From contig NZ_KL647031.1 of the NCBI RefSeq assembly GCF_000725485.1, forward strand, positions 558,001 through 622,000: a stretch of DNA of 64,000 nucleotides, in the 5' to 3' direction. Position numbers and translations under genes: made by a program. This document shows, in pieces, positions 1 through 9,488 of the stretch. This stretch comes from Nonomuraea candida. Lineage in GTDB: Bacteria; Actinomycetota; Actinomycetes; Streptosporangiales; Streptosporangiaceae. Below the pieces are notes generated by a model. It was not told the origin of the DNA. It ran no database searches and was given only the letters and a program-made list of their open reading frames with translations. Numbering within the stretch: the stretch's first letter is position 1; each line of letters starts with the position of its first letter.

Positions 1-119
1 GAACGAGGCCGCGCCGCCCTTCGGGATCGTGAAGTCCACGCCCCGCAGCGCCCGCACCTCCCGGGCCCCGAGCAGCTTGCCGCGCTGCTTGAACGTCTTG
101 ACGACCCCGGTCCCGGTGA

Positions 120-123
<4 letters not shown>
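1..123 (-). CDS. Peptide ABC transporter ATPase, second subunit (partial)
   Basis: Only the first 41 codons are present; the gene runs off the left edge. It starts at ATG 123, overlapping the stop of the preceding ATPase gene in an ATGA arrangement. The residues (ITGTGVVKTFKQRGKLL, then ALRGVDFTIPKGG) match the start of an ABC nucleotide-binding domain just before Walker A. As fifth gene of a peptide importer operon, it is most likely the DppF/OppF-type ATPase that pairs with the DppD-type one. The Walker and signature motifs are outside the window, so the role rests on position and these N-terminal residues. Confidence 0.8.
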
Positions 124-1106
<983 letters not shown>

Positions 1107-1109
1107 TGA

Positions 1110-2021
1110 TTACTCCTCGCGCAGCCGGGGGTTGAAGATCTCGTCCATGGCGTCCACCACGAGCACGATGCCGAGTGTCAGCAGCAGGATCGCCAGCAGC
1201 GGGGCCAGCAGGTAGCCGAGCGCGTACGGCGTGATCATGGCGCCGGCCTGGAAGACGGCCAGGTTGAGCATGACGCCCCAGTTGTCCGACTCGTACGGCA
1301 GCACGCCCAGGAAGAACAACCCCACCTGCGAGTAGACCGCGCCGGTGACCGAGATGAGCATGTTCATCGCGATGTACGGCGCCATGCTCGGCAGCAGCTC
1401 CCTGCCGATGATGTGCGTCGTGGACAGCCCCAGGCCGCGCGCCGCCTCGATGAAGCCCCGCTCGCGCAGCGACAGCGTCTGCGAGCGCACCGCCCGCGCC
1501 ACGCCGCCCCAGCCGAGCAGCCCCAGCACCAGGCCCATCTGCCACGGGCTGCCGAACTGCCACACCGTGGCCAGCACCAGCAGCAGCGGCAGGCCGGGGA
1601 TGGTGAGCTTCATGTCGGTCAGCCGCATGAGCACGGTGTCCCAGCGGCCCCGCTTGAACCCGGAGTACAGGCCGATCGCGGTGCCGACGACGACCGTGAT
1701 GAGCGCGGTGACGGCGGCGGTCAGCAGCACGTACCGCGAGCCCTTGATGACCAGCGCGAGCACGTCGCGGCCCTGCGGGTCGGTGCCGAACCAGTGGTCC
1801 CAGCTCGGCGGCCGGGTCAGGGCGTCCGGGTTCGACGGCAGGTGCTCGGGCAGGACCATCGGCCCGACCACGGCCATGAGCACGAAGCCGATGAGGATGA
1901 CCACGCCGGCCATCCGGCTGGGCTTGCGCCGCATCACCCGCCACACGCCGCGCCAGAAGTTGCGCCGCATGGCGGAGGCCGCGGTGCCCGCGCCGGTCTC
2001 GGGGATGAGCGTGGCGCTCAC
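1110..2021 (-). CDS. Peptide ABC transporter permease (DppC/OppC type)
   Basis: A 303-residue inner-membrane permease. The GTG at 2021 is chosen as start because it forms a GTGA overlap with the upstream permease stop (2018-2020). Upstream codons in frame are the other-frame reading of that permease. An N-terminal cytoplasmic stretch precedes a membrane segment near residues 40-60 (AGVVILIGFVLMAVVG), then the periplasmic DppC-type loop (HWFGTDPQGRDVL), then a BPD_transp_1 domain with the EAA-like motif EAARGLGLSTTHIIGRELLP. It pairs with the DppB-type permease. Confidence 0.92.
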   Translation of the reverse strand: MSATLIPETGAGTAASAMRRNFWRGVWRVMRRKPSRMAGVVILIGFVLMAVVGPMVLPEHLPSNPDALTRPPSWDHWFGTDPQGRDVLALVIKGSRYVLLTAAVTALITVVVGTAIGLYSGFKRGRWDTVLMRLTDMKLTIPGLPLLLVLATVWQFGSPWQMGLVLGLLGWGGVARAVRSQTLSLRERGFIEAARGLGLSTTHIIGRELLPSMAPYIAMNMLISVTGAVYSQVGLFFLGVLPYESDNWGVMLNLAVFQAGAMITPYALGYLLAPLLAILLLTLGIVLVVDAMDEIFNPRLREE

Positions 2022-3025
2022 GACGCCTCCTCTCCGCTGCGGACCCGTGGGTCGATCACGGTGTAGAACAGGTCGGCCACGATGTTGGCGAGGATGGTCG
2101 CGACCGTGATCAGCAGGAAGGCCCCGCTCATCAGCGCGTAGTCGCGGTCCTGGACGCTGCCGATGAGCAGCCAGCCGAGCCCCGGGTAGTTGAAGATCTT
2201 CTCGATGAACACCGCGCCGCCGAGCAGCAGGCCCAGCGACAGGGCCAGCATCGTGAACAGCGGCAGGATCGCGTTGCGCGCGATGTAGCGGAAGACGATC
2301 GAGCGCTTCACGCCGCGCAGCTCGGCCGCCAGGATGAAGTCGTCGCCGAGCACGGTCACCACGCTGGACTTCATGGCCAGGATCCACCCGCCGTACGCCG
2401 ACAGCGCGTACGTCAGCACCGGCAGGACGGCGTGCTCGGCCAGCGAGCCGAGGTAGCCGGCGTTGAAGCCCGGCTCGTACAGGATGTCCACCGACCCGTC
2501 GGCGGGCAGGATCGGGATCAGCGTCGCGAAGATCACCACCAGTAGCATCGCCAGCACGTACTGCGGGATGCCGTGCAGCAGCGAGCCGGAGATGGCCAGC
2601 GCGTCACCCAGCTTGCCGGTGCGCCTGATGGCCGCGAACACGCCGAGGATGATCCCGACGAGGAAGCTGAGCAGCGTGCCCGCCAGCACCGGTAGAACGG
2701 TCCACTTGGCCGCCTCGGTCAGCACGTCGAGCACGGGCGTGCCGGGCCGGGTGACGGAGACGCCGAGGTCGAGGCGGAACAGGCCGGACACGTAGTCGAG
2801 GTACTGCTGCCACAGCGTGCCGTCGGGCTGGAACCCGTAGAGCACCTTCACGGCCTGCGCGGCCGCGTTGGGGGACATGCCCCCTTCGATGAGCTTCTCG
2901 TACTGGGCGGCCATGGGGTCGCCCGGGATGTTGTTGACGATGAAGAAGGTGATCGTCGCCACTACGAGGATCATGACGAGCCCGCGGGCCAGGTGGCCCG
3001 CGAGTCGTCGCGCGATGAGCGTCAT
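2018..3025 (-). CDS. Peptide ABC transporter permease (DppB/OppB type)
   Basis: A 335-residue permease, first of the two membrane subunits. One N-terminal transmembrane helix (near residues 10-32) is followed by the usual DppB opening in which IPGDP appears, then a multi-helix BPD_transp_1 domain. The EAA-type loop reads AAELRGVKRSIVFRYIARNAILP. It starts at ATG 3025, three bases after the stop of the binding-protein gene, and its stop overlaps the DppC-type start. Length and order fit a standard dpp/opp operon. Confidence 0.92.
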   Translation of the reverse strand: MTLIARRLAGHLARGLVMILVVATITFFIVNNIPGDPMAAQYEKLIEGGMSPNAAAQAVKVLYGFQPDGTLWQQYLDYVSGLFRLDLGVSVTRPGTPVLDVLTEAAKWTVLPVLAGTLLSFLVGIILGVFAAIRRTGKLGDALAISGSLLHGIPQYVLAMLLVVIFATLIPILPADGSVDILYEPGFNAGYLGSLAEHAVLPVLTYALSAYGGWILAMKSSVVTVLGDDFILAAELRGVKRSIVFRYIARNAILPLFTMLALSLGLLLGGAVFIEKIFNYPGLGWLLIGSVQDRDYALMSGAFLLITVATILANIVADLFYTVIDPRVRSGEEAS

Positions 3026-3028
3026 AGG

Positions 3029-4861
3029 CTACTGCTTCGCCTTGATCAGACCTTGCTGGATCCACACGCCCGACATCAGCACCTTGCCGCCGCCGCGCAG
3101 CAGCTCGTCGTCCTTGGGCCAGCCGGTGAAGCGGCTGTTGTTGACGAACTGGGTGTTGACGTAGTCCCAGAGCTGGATGACCGGAAGGTCCTGGTTGGCG
3201 GCCTTGGCGAGCTGGGCCATGATCGGCTTGGCCTCCTCGGCGCCGACCGTGTTCAGCTTGGCGGTCAGCTCGCCGGGGTTGATCTTCTCGCCACCGACCT
3301 CGATCTCCTCGGGGCCGCTCATCCAGTTGCCGTTCTTGCCCGGCGCGTTGTGGGTGACCTTGTTGCCGACGTTGGTCCAGCCGTTGGAGGCGCCGTAGAG
3401 GCGCTGGAAGATGTCGTACGGCGCGGGGCCGAGCGCCATCAGCCAGAAGCCCACGTCATACTTGCCGTCGGCCAGCTCCTGGAGGTAGAGCGGGTAGTCG
3501 GCGGTCGTGACCACCTCGGCGTCCACGCCGGCGGCGATGAGCTGGCTCTTGATGTTCTCCTGGGCCGACAGCCAGTCGGTGAAGCCGGAGGGCGCGTGCA
3601 TGGAGACCTTCCACGCCGAGCCGTCGGCCAGCGTCCACTTGCCGTCCTTCTTGCTCAGGCCGGCCTTCTCGAACTCGGCCTCGGCCTTGGCCACGTCGGC
3701 CTTGTACGGCTCGAGCTGCGGCACCGTCTCCGGGATCCACGCCTGCGCGGCCTTCTGGTGGATGCCGCTGGTGGTCAGGGCCGGCGTGCCGCCCTCGGGC
3801 GAGGCGACCTTGGTGACCTGGTCGCGGTCGATCAGGTAGGCCAGGCCGCGGCGCACGTGCACGTTGTCGTACGGCTTCTTGGACTGGTTGAAGGCCATGC
3901 TCACGGCGACCGGCGAGTAGCCCTTGATGATCTCGTTGCCGGGGGCCTGCTTGATCCGGTTCATCACGTCGCTCGGGGTGGCGGTGAAGCCGGCCTGGTC
4001 GAGCTTGCCCTGCGTGAGGTAGTTCCAGATCTGCTCGTTGCCGGTGTAGTTGAGGAACTTCACCTGCGCGGGGGCCACGTTCGCGGCGTTGAAGAAGTTC
4101 TTGTTCTTGACCAGCAGCGCCTCGGACGGGTTGACCCGCTCCAGCACGAACGGGCCGGCGGAGACGTCCTTGGGCGGGGCGAAGGCGAGGACCTTCTCGC
4201 CGAGCGCGCTGATCTCCTCGCGCGCCTTCTCGGCGTCGGCGCCGTCGCCGCGGGCGGTCTTGAGCTTGTCCCAGAAGTCGGCCGGCAGCACGCTGCCCCA
4301 CACGTGCGCGGGCAGCACGTTGGTGTCGAGCACGTTGCGCGCGAACGTGGGGCTGGGGTTGTCCATGTCCTGGGTGATCTTCAGGGTCTGCGGGTCGACG
4401 ACCGTGACATCGGCCGCCGCGCCCGCCGCGCCCGGCGTGATCGAGAAGGCGGTGCTGCCCTGCGTGTAGGCGATGCCGATGGACATCTTGACGTCCTCGG
4501 CGGTGACCGGCTTGCCGTCCGACCACTTGGCGTTCGGCTGCAGCTTCAGCGTGATGGAGGAGTTGTCGGGCGCGATCTCCCAGCTCGCCGCGATGCCGGG
4601 CAGGGCCTGGTTCGGGTCGGTCAGGTGGTTCTTGACCCAGCCGATCCGCATCGCGTTGTACCCCACGAAGGAGTTGCCCTTCGGGTGGTACGGGTTGGCC
4701 GGCGCCGTCGCCTCGAGTCCTGGCCGGGTCACGTCGATCGTGGTGAAGAGCCCGCCGCCGCCACCGCCGCCCGAGCCCGAGGTGTTGGTGGAACCACCGC
4801 TGCACGCTGCAGTCGCGGTGGCCAGGCCCAGCAACGTCACTACCGCTGCCAGTCGCTTCAT
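3029..4861 (-). CDS. Peptide ABC transporter substrate-binding lipoprotein (SBP family 5)
   Basis: A 610-residue solute-binding protein that presents peptide-like substrate to the two permeases. The signal peptide ends in a lipobox (TAAC, acylated Cys20), followed by a Gly/Ser-rich linker, so it should be anchored to the outer face of the membrane. The body has family-5 hallmarks: SIEL-type strand SSITLKLQPNAKWSDGKPVT, then HVRRGLAYLIDR. A GGAGCGG ribosome binding site precedes ATG 4861. It is the first gene of a five-gene leftward operon and has its own good promoter. It is longer than the usual 530-550 residues because of the linker and C-terminal loops. Confidence 0.93.
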   Translation of the reverse strand: MKRLAAVVTLLGLATATAACSGGSTNTSGSGGGGGGGLFTTIDVTRPGLEATAPANPYHPKGNSFVGYNAMRIGWVKNHLTDPNQALPGIAASWEIAPDNSSITLKLQPNAKWSDGKPVTAEDVKMSIGIAYTQGSTAFSITPGAAGAAADVTVVDPQTLKITQDMDNPSPTFARNVLDTNVLPAHVWGSVLPADFWDKLKTARGDGADAEKAREEISALGEKVLAFAPPKDVSAGPFVLERVNPSEALLVKNKNFFNAANVAPAQVKFLNYTGNEQIWNYLTQGKLDQAGFTATPSDVMNRIKQAPGNEIIKGYSPVAVSMAFNQSKKPYDNVHVRRGLAYLIDRDQVTKVASPEGGTPALTTSGIHQKAAQAWIPETVPQLEPYKADVAKAEAEFEKAGLSKKDGKWTLADGSAWKVSMHAPSGFTDWLSAQENIKSQLIAAGVDAEVVTTADYPLYLQELADGKYDVGFWLMALGPAPYDIFQRLYGASNGWTNVGNKVTHNAPGKNGNWMSGPEEIEVGGEKINPGELTAKLNTVGAEEAKPIMAQLAKAANQDLPVIQLWDYVNTQFVNNSRFTGWPKDDELLRGGGKVLMSGVWIQQGLIKAKQ

Positions 4862-4897
4862 TTGCCGCTCCGGGGGATGTCTCTAGGGATTGACCGG

Positions 4898-4926
4898 ACA
4901 TTACGATCGCGCCGAACCAGCGTCAA
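4898..4926 (-). promoter_or_regulatory. Promoter of the peptide importer operon
   Basis: Read on the minus strand: -35 TTGACG (4926-4921), 17-bp spacer, -10 TAATGT (4903-4898). This is close to the housekeeping consensus and lies about 35 nt before the substrate-binding protein start, leaving room for the GGAGCGG ribosome binding site. Confidence 0.7.
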
Positions 4927-4979
4927 TAATCTCCAGAGGTTGTGAGGCTAATGTAACTTTCCTTCATGAGTGTACGGAG

Positions 4980-4994
4980 TGGCGCTAAGCGCCA
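4980..4994. terminator. Short perfect hairpin after the alcohol dehydrogenase gene
   Basis: TGGCGC-TAA-GCGCCA is a perfect 6-bp stem with a 3-nt loop, 13 bases past the dehydrogenase stop. There is no T-run. It could end the leftward dehydrogenase transcript before the next promoter. Confidence 0.4.
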
Positions 4995-5006
4995 TCAAGG
5001 GTTTCC

Positions 5007-5993
5007 TCAGCTCATGACCAGGACGGCGGCCCCGCCGACCCGGCCGGCCGCGAGGTCCGCCAGCGCCCTGTCCGCCTCCTCGAACGGATAGGGCGTCGTG
5101 GTCACGCGCGGCGGGTGCGCCAGGGCCAGCTCCAGGTAGGCCCGCCCGTCGGCCCTGGTGTTGGCCGTCACGCTGCGCAGCGTGCGCTCCTGGAACAGGT
5201 GCCGCTGGTAGTTCAGCGCCGGCACGTCGCTGAGGTGGATGCCGGCCACGGCCAGCGTCCCGCCCCGGTCCAGCGCCTCCAGCGCGGCCGGCACCAGCTC
5301 GCCCGCCGGCGCGAACAGCACGGCGGAGTCCAGCGGCTCCGGCGGCCGGTCGCCGGCCGAGGCCGCCCCCAGCTCCAGGGCCAGCTCCCTGGCGGCGGCG
5401 GACCTGGTGACCACGTGCACCACCGCGCCCCGCGCGATCGCGGCCTGCGCGGCCAGGTGGGCCGAGGCGCCGAAGCCGTAGATCCCCAGCCGCCCGCCCG
5501 GCGGCAGGTCGCACCGGGCCAGCGCCCGGTAGCCGATGATCCCGGCGCACAGCAGCGGCGCCAGCCACCGCGCCGGCAGGTCGCCGGGCAGCGGGTAGAC
5601 GTAGTCGGCCGGGGCGGCGACGTATTCGGCGAACCCGCCGTCGGCGTCCCAGCCGGTGTAGGCGGAGGAGGGGCACAGGTTCTCCATACCCCCGCGGCAG
5701 TGCCGGCACGTGCCGCAGGTGGAGCGCAGCCACGCCACGCCCACCCGCTCACCGGTGCCCTCGACCCGGCCGACCACCTGGTGGCCCGGGGCGGTGCGCG
5801 GCCGGCGCGGCGGCAGGTCGCCCTCCGCCAGGTGCAGGTCCGTACGGCACACGCCGCACGCCTCCACCCGGACCAGGACCTCGCCCGGCCCCGGCTCGGG
5901 GGCCTCCCGCCGGACCAGCGCCAGCGGCCCGGAGCCGCGCGCTCCCGGCGCGGCCGGCACGGGCCCCGGCCGGTCCACCACCCAGGCGCGCAC
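5007..5993 (-). CDS. Zinc-dependent alcohol dehydrogenase family protein
   Basis: A 328-residue medium-chain dehydrogenase expected to interconvert an alcohol and an aldehyde using NAD(P). The catalytic-zinc part shows [11 protein letters not shown] and [12 protein letters not shown] replaces the more common GHE. The structural-zinc knot is [15 protein letters not shown] with four cysteines. A Rossmann region follows, with [14 protein letters not shown] as nucleotide loop. It starts at GTG 5993, five bases after the stop of the M20 amidohydrolase, so the two are probably co-transcribed. The substrate is not evident. Confidence 0.88.
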   Translation of the reverse strand: MRAWVVDRPGPVPAAPGARGSGPLALVRREAPEPGPGEVLVRVEACGVCRTDLHLAEGDLPPRRPRTAPGHQVVGRVEGTGERVGVAWLRSTCGTCRHCRGGMENLCPSSAYTGWDADGGFAEYVAAPADYVYPLPGDLPARWLAPLLCAGIIGYRALARCDLPPGGRLGIYGFGASAHLAAQAAIARGAVVHVVTRSAAARELALELGAASAGDRPPEPLDSAVLFAPAGELVPAALEALDRGGTLAVAGIHLSDVPALNYQRHLFQERTLRSVTANTRADGRAYLELALAHPPRVTTTPYPFEEADRALADLAAGRVGGAAVLVMS

Positions 5994-5998
5994 GGCCG

Positions 5999-7195
5999 TC
6001 AGGACAGCCGTGAGAAGGCCAGCGTGGCGTACAGGGCGGCGCCGTCGGGCAGCACCGAGTCGTCGAACCGCGCCTCGGGGGAGTGGTTGTAGGGCGCGGT
6101 GGACGGGTCACGGTCCGGCGGGCACGCCCCCAGGAAGACGAACGCGCCCGGCACGTTCTCCAGCACGTACGAGAAGTCCTCCGAGCCCATCACCGGCTGC
6201 GGCGCCACGAAGTAGCGGCCGGGGCCGAACAGCTCGTCGGCCGCCCTGCCCACGAACTCCGCCTCGCTCTGGTCGTTGACGGTCACCGGGTAGCCCATCC
6301 CGAACGACGTCTCCACCCCCAGCCCGTGCGCCGCCGCGATGCCCTGCACGACCTCCACCAGCCGCCGCTTGACCAGCGCGCGGTTCTCCTTGCTGAAGGT
6401 CCGCACCGTCGCGTCGAACCTGGCCTCGTCGGGGATCACGTTCTCCGCCGACCCGCCGTGGAAGCTGCCCACCGTCACCACGACCGGGTCGAACACGTCG
6501 AAGCCCCTGGTCACCATCGTCTGCAGCGCCGTCACCATCTCGCAGCCCGCCGCGATCGGGTCCAGCGCCCGGTGCGGGCTCGAACCGTGCCCGCCGCGGC
6601 CCTTGACCGTCACGCAGAACACGTCGGCCGCCGCCATGATCGGCCCCGGCCGCGAGGCGAACAGCCCCGGCGGCAGCATCGAGGAGACCACGTGCATGCC
6701 GTACGCCGCGACCGGCCGCGTGCCGGCCGCGTCCAGCACGCCCTCGTCGATCATGCGCTGGGCGCCGTCGTGCCCCTCCTCGCCCGGCTGGAACATGAAG
6801 ATCACGTCACCGGCCAGCTCCTCGCGCCGCGCGCTCAGCAGGTGCGCCGCGCCCGCCAGCATCGTGGTGTGCAGGTCGTGCCCGCACGCGTGCATCTGGC
6901 CCGGCAACTGGGAGATGTAGGGCAGGTCGTTCTTCTCCGTCACCGGCAGGGCGTCCATGTCGCCCCGCAGCAGCACCGACGGGCCCGGCCGGCCGCCCCG
7001 CAGCACGGCCGTGACGCTGCTCAGGCCCGTGCCCGTCCTGATCTCCAGCGGCAGGCCCTCCAGCGCGGCCAGCACCTTCTCCTGGGTGCGGGGCAGGTGC
7101 AGGCCGAGCTCGGGAGTGGCGTGCAGGGAGTGGCGCAGCCGGACCAGCTCGTCCCGCATGTCCTGGGCGGATTCAGTGAACGACATGAAGAACAT
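5999..7195 (-). CDS. M20 family metallo-amidohydrolase
   Basis: A 398-residue hydrolase of the IAA-amino-acid hydrolase/carboxypeptidase Ss1 branch, which removes acyl groups from amino acids or cleaves amide bonds. Metal-binding motifs are visible: [29 protein letters not shown] and MGSEDFSY, with a dimerisation domain between. Two starts are possible: ATG 7195, or ATG 7186 (MSFTES), which has a GAAGA ribosome binding site 9 nt upstream. I list the longer form but the shorter is at least as likely. It is divergent from the HAD gene at 7249. Confidence 0.88.
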   Translation of the reverse strand: MFFMSFTESAQDMRDELVRLRHSLHATPELGLHLPRTQEKVLAALEGLPLEIRTGTGLSSVTAVLRGGRPGPSVLLRGDMDALPVTEKNDLPYISQLPGQMHACGHDLHTTMLAGAAHLLSARREELAGDVIFMFQPGEEGHDGAQRMIDEGVLDAAGTRPVAAYGMHVVSSMLPPGLFASRPGPIMAAADVFCVTVKGRGGHGSSPHRALDPIAAGCEMVTALQTMVTRGFDVFDPVVVTVGSFHGGSAENVIPDEARFDATVRTFSKENRALVKRRLVEVVQGIAAAHGLGVETSFGMGYPVTVNDQSEAEFVGRAADELFGPGRYFVAPQPVMGSEDFSYVLENVPGAFVFLGACPPDRDPSTAPYNHSPEARFDDSVLPDGAALYATLAFSRLS

Positions 7196-7235
7196 TCTTC
7201 ACGTGCCGGGCGGGAAGTCGATAAGGCGCGCTCGG

Positions 7236-7241
7236 TACGAT
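7236..7241 (+). promoter_or_regulatory. -10 element (TACGAT) of a probably leaderless transcript
   Basis: TACGAT lies 7 nt before the GTG start at 7249, and no Shine-Dalgarno sequence sits between. This is the layout of a leaderless mRNA. The -35 is not convincing. Confidence 0.5.
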
Positions 7242-7248
7242 GGGCCAC

Positions 7249-8028
7249 GTGACTCAGCGTAAGCGGATCGACTCCTGGTTGTCCGACATGGACGGCGTGC
7301 TCGTCCACGAGGGACGGCCCGTCCCAGGGGCGGACGAATTCATCAAGCGGCTCAGCGAGTCGGGCCGGAAGTTCCGGGTCCTGACCAACAACTCGATCTA
7401 CACCCAGCGCGACCTGTCGGTGCGGCTGGCGGGGGCCGGCCTCGACGTGCCGGCCGAGTCCATCTGGACCTCCGCCCTGGCCACCGCCCAGTTCCTCGAC
7501 GACCAGCGCTCGGGCGGCTCGGCGTACGTGATCGGCGAGGCCGGGCTGACCACGGCGCTGCACGAGGTCGGCTACGTGCTGACCGACCTCGACCCCGACT
7601 ACGTGGTGCTCGGCGAGACCCGCACCTACAGCTTCACGCAGATCACCCGGGCCATCCGCCTCATCGAGGCCGGCGCCCGCTTCATCGCCACCAACCCCGA
7701 CCCCATCGGGCCCTCCACCGAGGGCTCCCTGCCGGCCTGCGGCGCCGTCGCCGCGATGATCACCAAGGCCACGGGCGTGGAGCCGTACTTCGTGGGCAAG
7801 CCCAACCCCCGCATGATGCGCAGCGCGCTCAACGAGATCGAGGCCCACAGCGAGACCACGGCCATGATCGGTGACCGCATGGACACCGACATCGTCTCGG
7901 GCATGGAGGCCGGGCTGTTCACCATCCTCGTCCTCACCGGCGTCACCCAGCGCCACGAGATCGACCGCTTCCCCTACCGCCCGTCCCTGATCGTCGACTC
8001 GGTCGCCGACCTCATCGACCTCATCTGA
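7249..8028 (+). CDS. HAD-IIA family hydrolase (NagD-like phosphatase)
   Basis: A 259-residue cytoplasmic phosphatase of the haloacid dehalogenase superfamily. Motif I is DMDGVL (nucleophile Asp13), motif II is LTNNS, motif III Lys lies in [10 protein letters not shown], and motif IV is IGDRMDTDI. The cap falls between motifs II and III (type IIA), as in NagD and 4-nitrophenylphosphatase-like enzymes. GTG 7249 is preferred over ATG 7240 because of the TACGAT -10 element 7 nt upstream. The substrate is unknown; sugar or nucleotide phosphates are usual for the family. Confidence 0.88.
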   Translation: MTQRKRIDSWLSDMDGVLVHEGRPVPGADEFIKRLSESGRKFRVLTNNSIYTQRDLSVRLAGAGLDVPAESIWTSALATAQFLDDQRSGGSAYVIGEAGLTTALHEVGYVLTDLDPDYVVLGETRTYSFTQITRAIRLIEAGARFIATNPDPIGPSTEGSLPACGAVAAMITKATGVEPYFVGKPNPRMMRSALNEIEAHSETTAMIGDRMDTDIVSGMEAGLFTILVLTGVTQRHEIDRFPYRPSLIVDSVADLIDLI

Positions 8029-8078
8029 GCCCGGCGCCCCCCGGCGGATGCGCGCCCGCGCCCGGATCGCCTCCCTGA

Positions 8079-8103
8079 CGCCCGCGCCCGCCGGACGCGG
8101 GCG
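8079..8103. terminator. Hairpin after the HAD gene
   Basis: CGCCCGCG and CGCGGGCG form a perfect 8-bp stem with a 9-nt loop, 50 nt past the HAD stop, followed shortly by GGATTTTCC. It is a plausible intrinsic terminator. The rest of the 8029-8331 gap shows no other gene-like reading. Confidence 0.45.
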
Positions 8104-8331
8104 CCGGGTAGAGGATTTTCCCCCGCCTGCCCTCGCGGGTATTTCGCGTGGAAAGTGGTGATGCGCCCGCTGATTCGCGCCGGAATTGTGCGGCATGTCG
8201 GACTCGGCACCCTGCCGCTCACCAGCCGGGGGAAAGAATCACACCCGCGATCTTCCTCCTGATCGCGCCCGCCGCTCACCGGCTGCGACGATGTGATGAC
8301 AGGAGCGGCACCGGGGGAAAGGGCAGGGTGC

Positions 8332-8766
8332 GTGGACGTACGTGCGGAGATCCTCGACCTGAAACTCCGTGTCGAGGATCTCGAGACCAACGCGGAGCAG
8401 GCCGGCGGGCTGGAGCGGCAGGAGGCCCTGCTGCGGGAGATCGTCGACCGGTCGAAGAGGCTGCAGGCGGAGGTCGCCTCGCTCAAGGCCCAGCTCTCCC
8501 GGGCCAGGGCCGAGATCGGCGAGGAGTTCGCGGCCGTCGGCACCGAGGTCGAGGGGGTCAGGCGGGAGGTCGCCGCGCGCCCCGCCGGATTCCCGCCCGC
8601 GGTCACGCCCGATCGGGAGCGCGTCGACGCCGTGGACGTGCGGGCGGAGATCGCCGTCGAGTTCGGCGTGATCCGGTCGGAGCTCCAGCAGGAGTTCAGC
8701 TTCCTCCGCTCCGAGATCATGGACCTCGGCATCAAGCTCGACCGCCTCCTGATCGCCGGCCCCTGA
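8332..8766 (+). CDS. Small coiled-coil protein of unknown function
   Basis: I do not recognise a family. From GTG 8332 it is 144 residues, mostly heptad-like, acidic and basic helix (ILDLKLRVEDLE, then LLREIVDRSKRLQAEVASLKAQLSRA) broken by a Pro/Ala linker. VDVRAEI occurs twice, at residues 1-7 and 101-107, so the protein looks like two related helical segments. There is no signal peptide or membrane segment. A GTG at 8293 or ATG at 8296 would add 12-13 residues but lacks a ribosome binding site, whereas GGGCAGGG precedes GTG 8332. The stop lies inside a 14-bp tandem repeat. Confidence 0.55.
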   Translation: MDVRAEILDLKLRVEDLETNAEQAGGLERQEALLREIVDRSKRLQAEVASLKAQLSRARAEIGEEFAAVGTEVEGVRREVAARPAGFPPAVTPDRERVDAVDVRAEIAVEFGVIRSELQQEFSFLRSEIMDLGIKLDRLLIAGP

Positions 8767-8822
8767 TCGCCGGCCCCTGATCGCCGGCCCCTGATCGCCG
8801 GCCCCTGATCGCCGGCCCCTGA
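8750..8822. repeat. 14-bp minisatellite over the end of the coiled-coil gene
   Basis: TGATCGCCGGCCCC is repeated five times head to tail (unit starts 8750, 8764, 8778, 8792, 8806) and begins a sixth copy at 8820. The second copy supplies the TGA stop of the upstream gene. Confidence 0.95.
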
Positions 8823-8837
8823 ACCGCCCGCGCCGTT

Positions 8838-9371
8838 TCAGAGTGAGAGGGCCGGCTCCATGACCTCGGCCGGGCAGAGCTGGTGGATCACCTTGCGCAC
8901 CTGGGCCCGCAGCTCCGGGGCGGCCAGATGGCCGTTCTCGTCGAAGTGCGGGCAGGCGGGCGAGATCACCAGCTCGGCGCCCATGACCACCGCCCCGGCC
9001 TCCAGCAGCCGCTTGTACAGCTCCGCCTGGGCCCACATGGCCCCGCAGGCCCGCGCGCTGGCGCTCATCACCGCCACGTGCTTGCCCGACAGCCCGTCGC
9101 GGGCCGACATCCAGTCCAGCGCGTTCGTCAGCTCCAGCGGCAGCAGGCTGTGCTCCGGGGCGGTCAGCAGGACCGCGTCGCCGCCCGCGACCAGCGTGAG
9201 CAGCTCACGCGCGGGGGCGGGCACGGGCCCGGGGCGGTAGCCCGGGAGCTCGCCCAGTCCCCGCCACACCTCGAAGCCGACGCCCGCCGGCAGCTCGCCG
9301 CCCGCCGCGTCCAGCAATCTGGTGATGAACGACCCCGCGTGGAGGCTCGCGGCGATCCCGATGATTTTCAC
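8838..9371 (-). CDS. NAD(P)H-dependent FMN reductase-like flavoprotein
   Basis: A 177-residue flavodoxin-fold protein of the NADPH-dependent FMN/azoreductase family. The phosphate loop is IIGIAASLHAGSFITRLL, and the second flavin loop reads TAPEHSLLPLELTNALDW, the counterpart of PEYNxSxPxxLKNxxDW, with EHSL in place of the usual EYN. Start GTG 9371 is chosen because GGGGAG lies 6 nt upstream and the conserved fold begins there; the longer frame to 9437 is unsupported. It is a single gene, downstream of and codirectional with the ABC1 kinase gene. Confidence 0.78.
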   Translation of the reverse strand: MKIIGIAASLHAGSFITRLLDAAGGELPAGVGFEVWRGLGELPGYRPGPVPAPARELLTLVAGGDAVLLTAPEHSLLPLELTNALDWMSARDGLSGKHVAVMSASARACGAMWAQAELYKRLLEAGAVVMGAELVISPACPHFDENGHLAAPELRAQVRKVIHQLCPAEVMEPALSL

Positions 9372-9488
9372 CCTCTGCTCCCCAGGGGTTCCGGTGTTAC
9401 CGGGAACCTGCCCGATGTCGGGGATGTCCAAGACCATCTCCAGGTCAAGAGCCGCACAGACTTCCCGCCGCCGGGGGAAGACGGGAAT

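Noticed and set aside
2993..4945. Long open frame of 650 codons on the plus strand opposite the substrate-binding protein gene
   Set aside because: It is an antisense reading of a high-GC gene: composition is Val/Leu/Arg/Gly/His-rich, no family motifs, and the minus-strand gene has a signal peptide and conserved domains.
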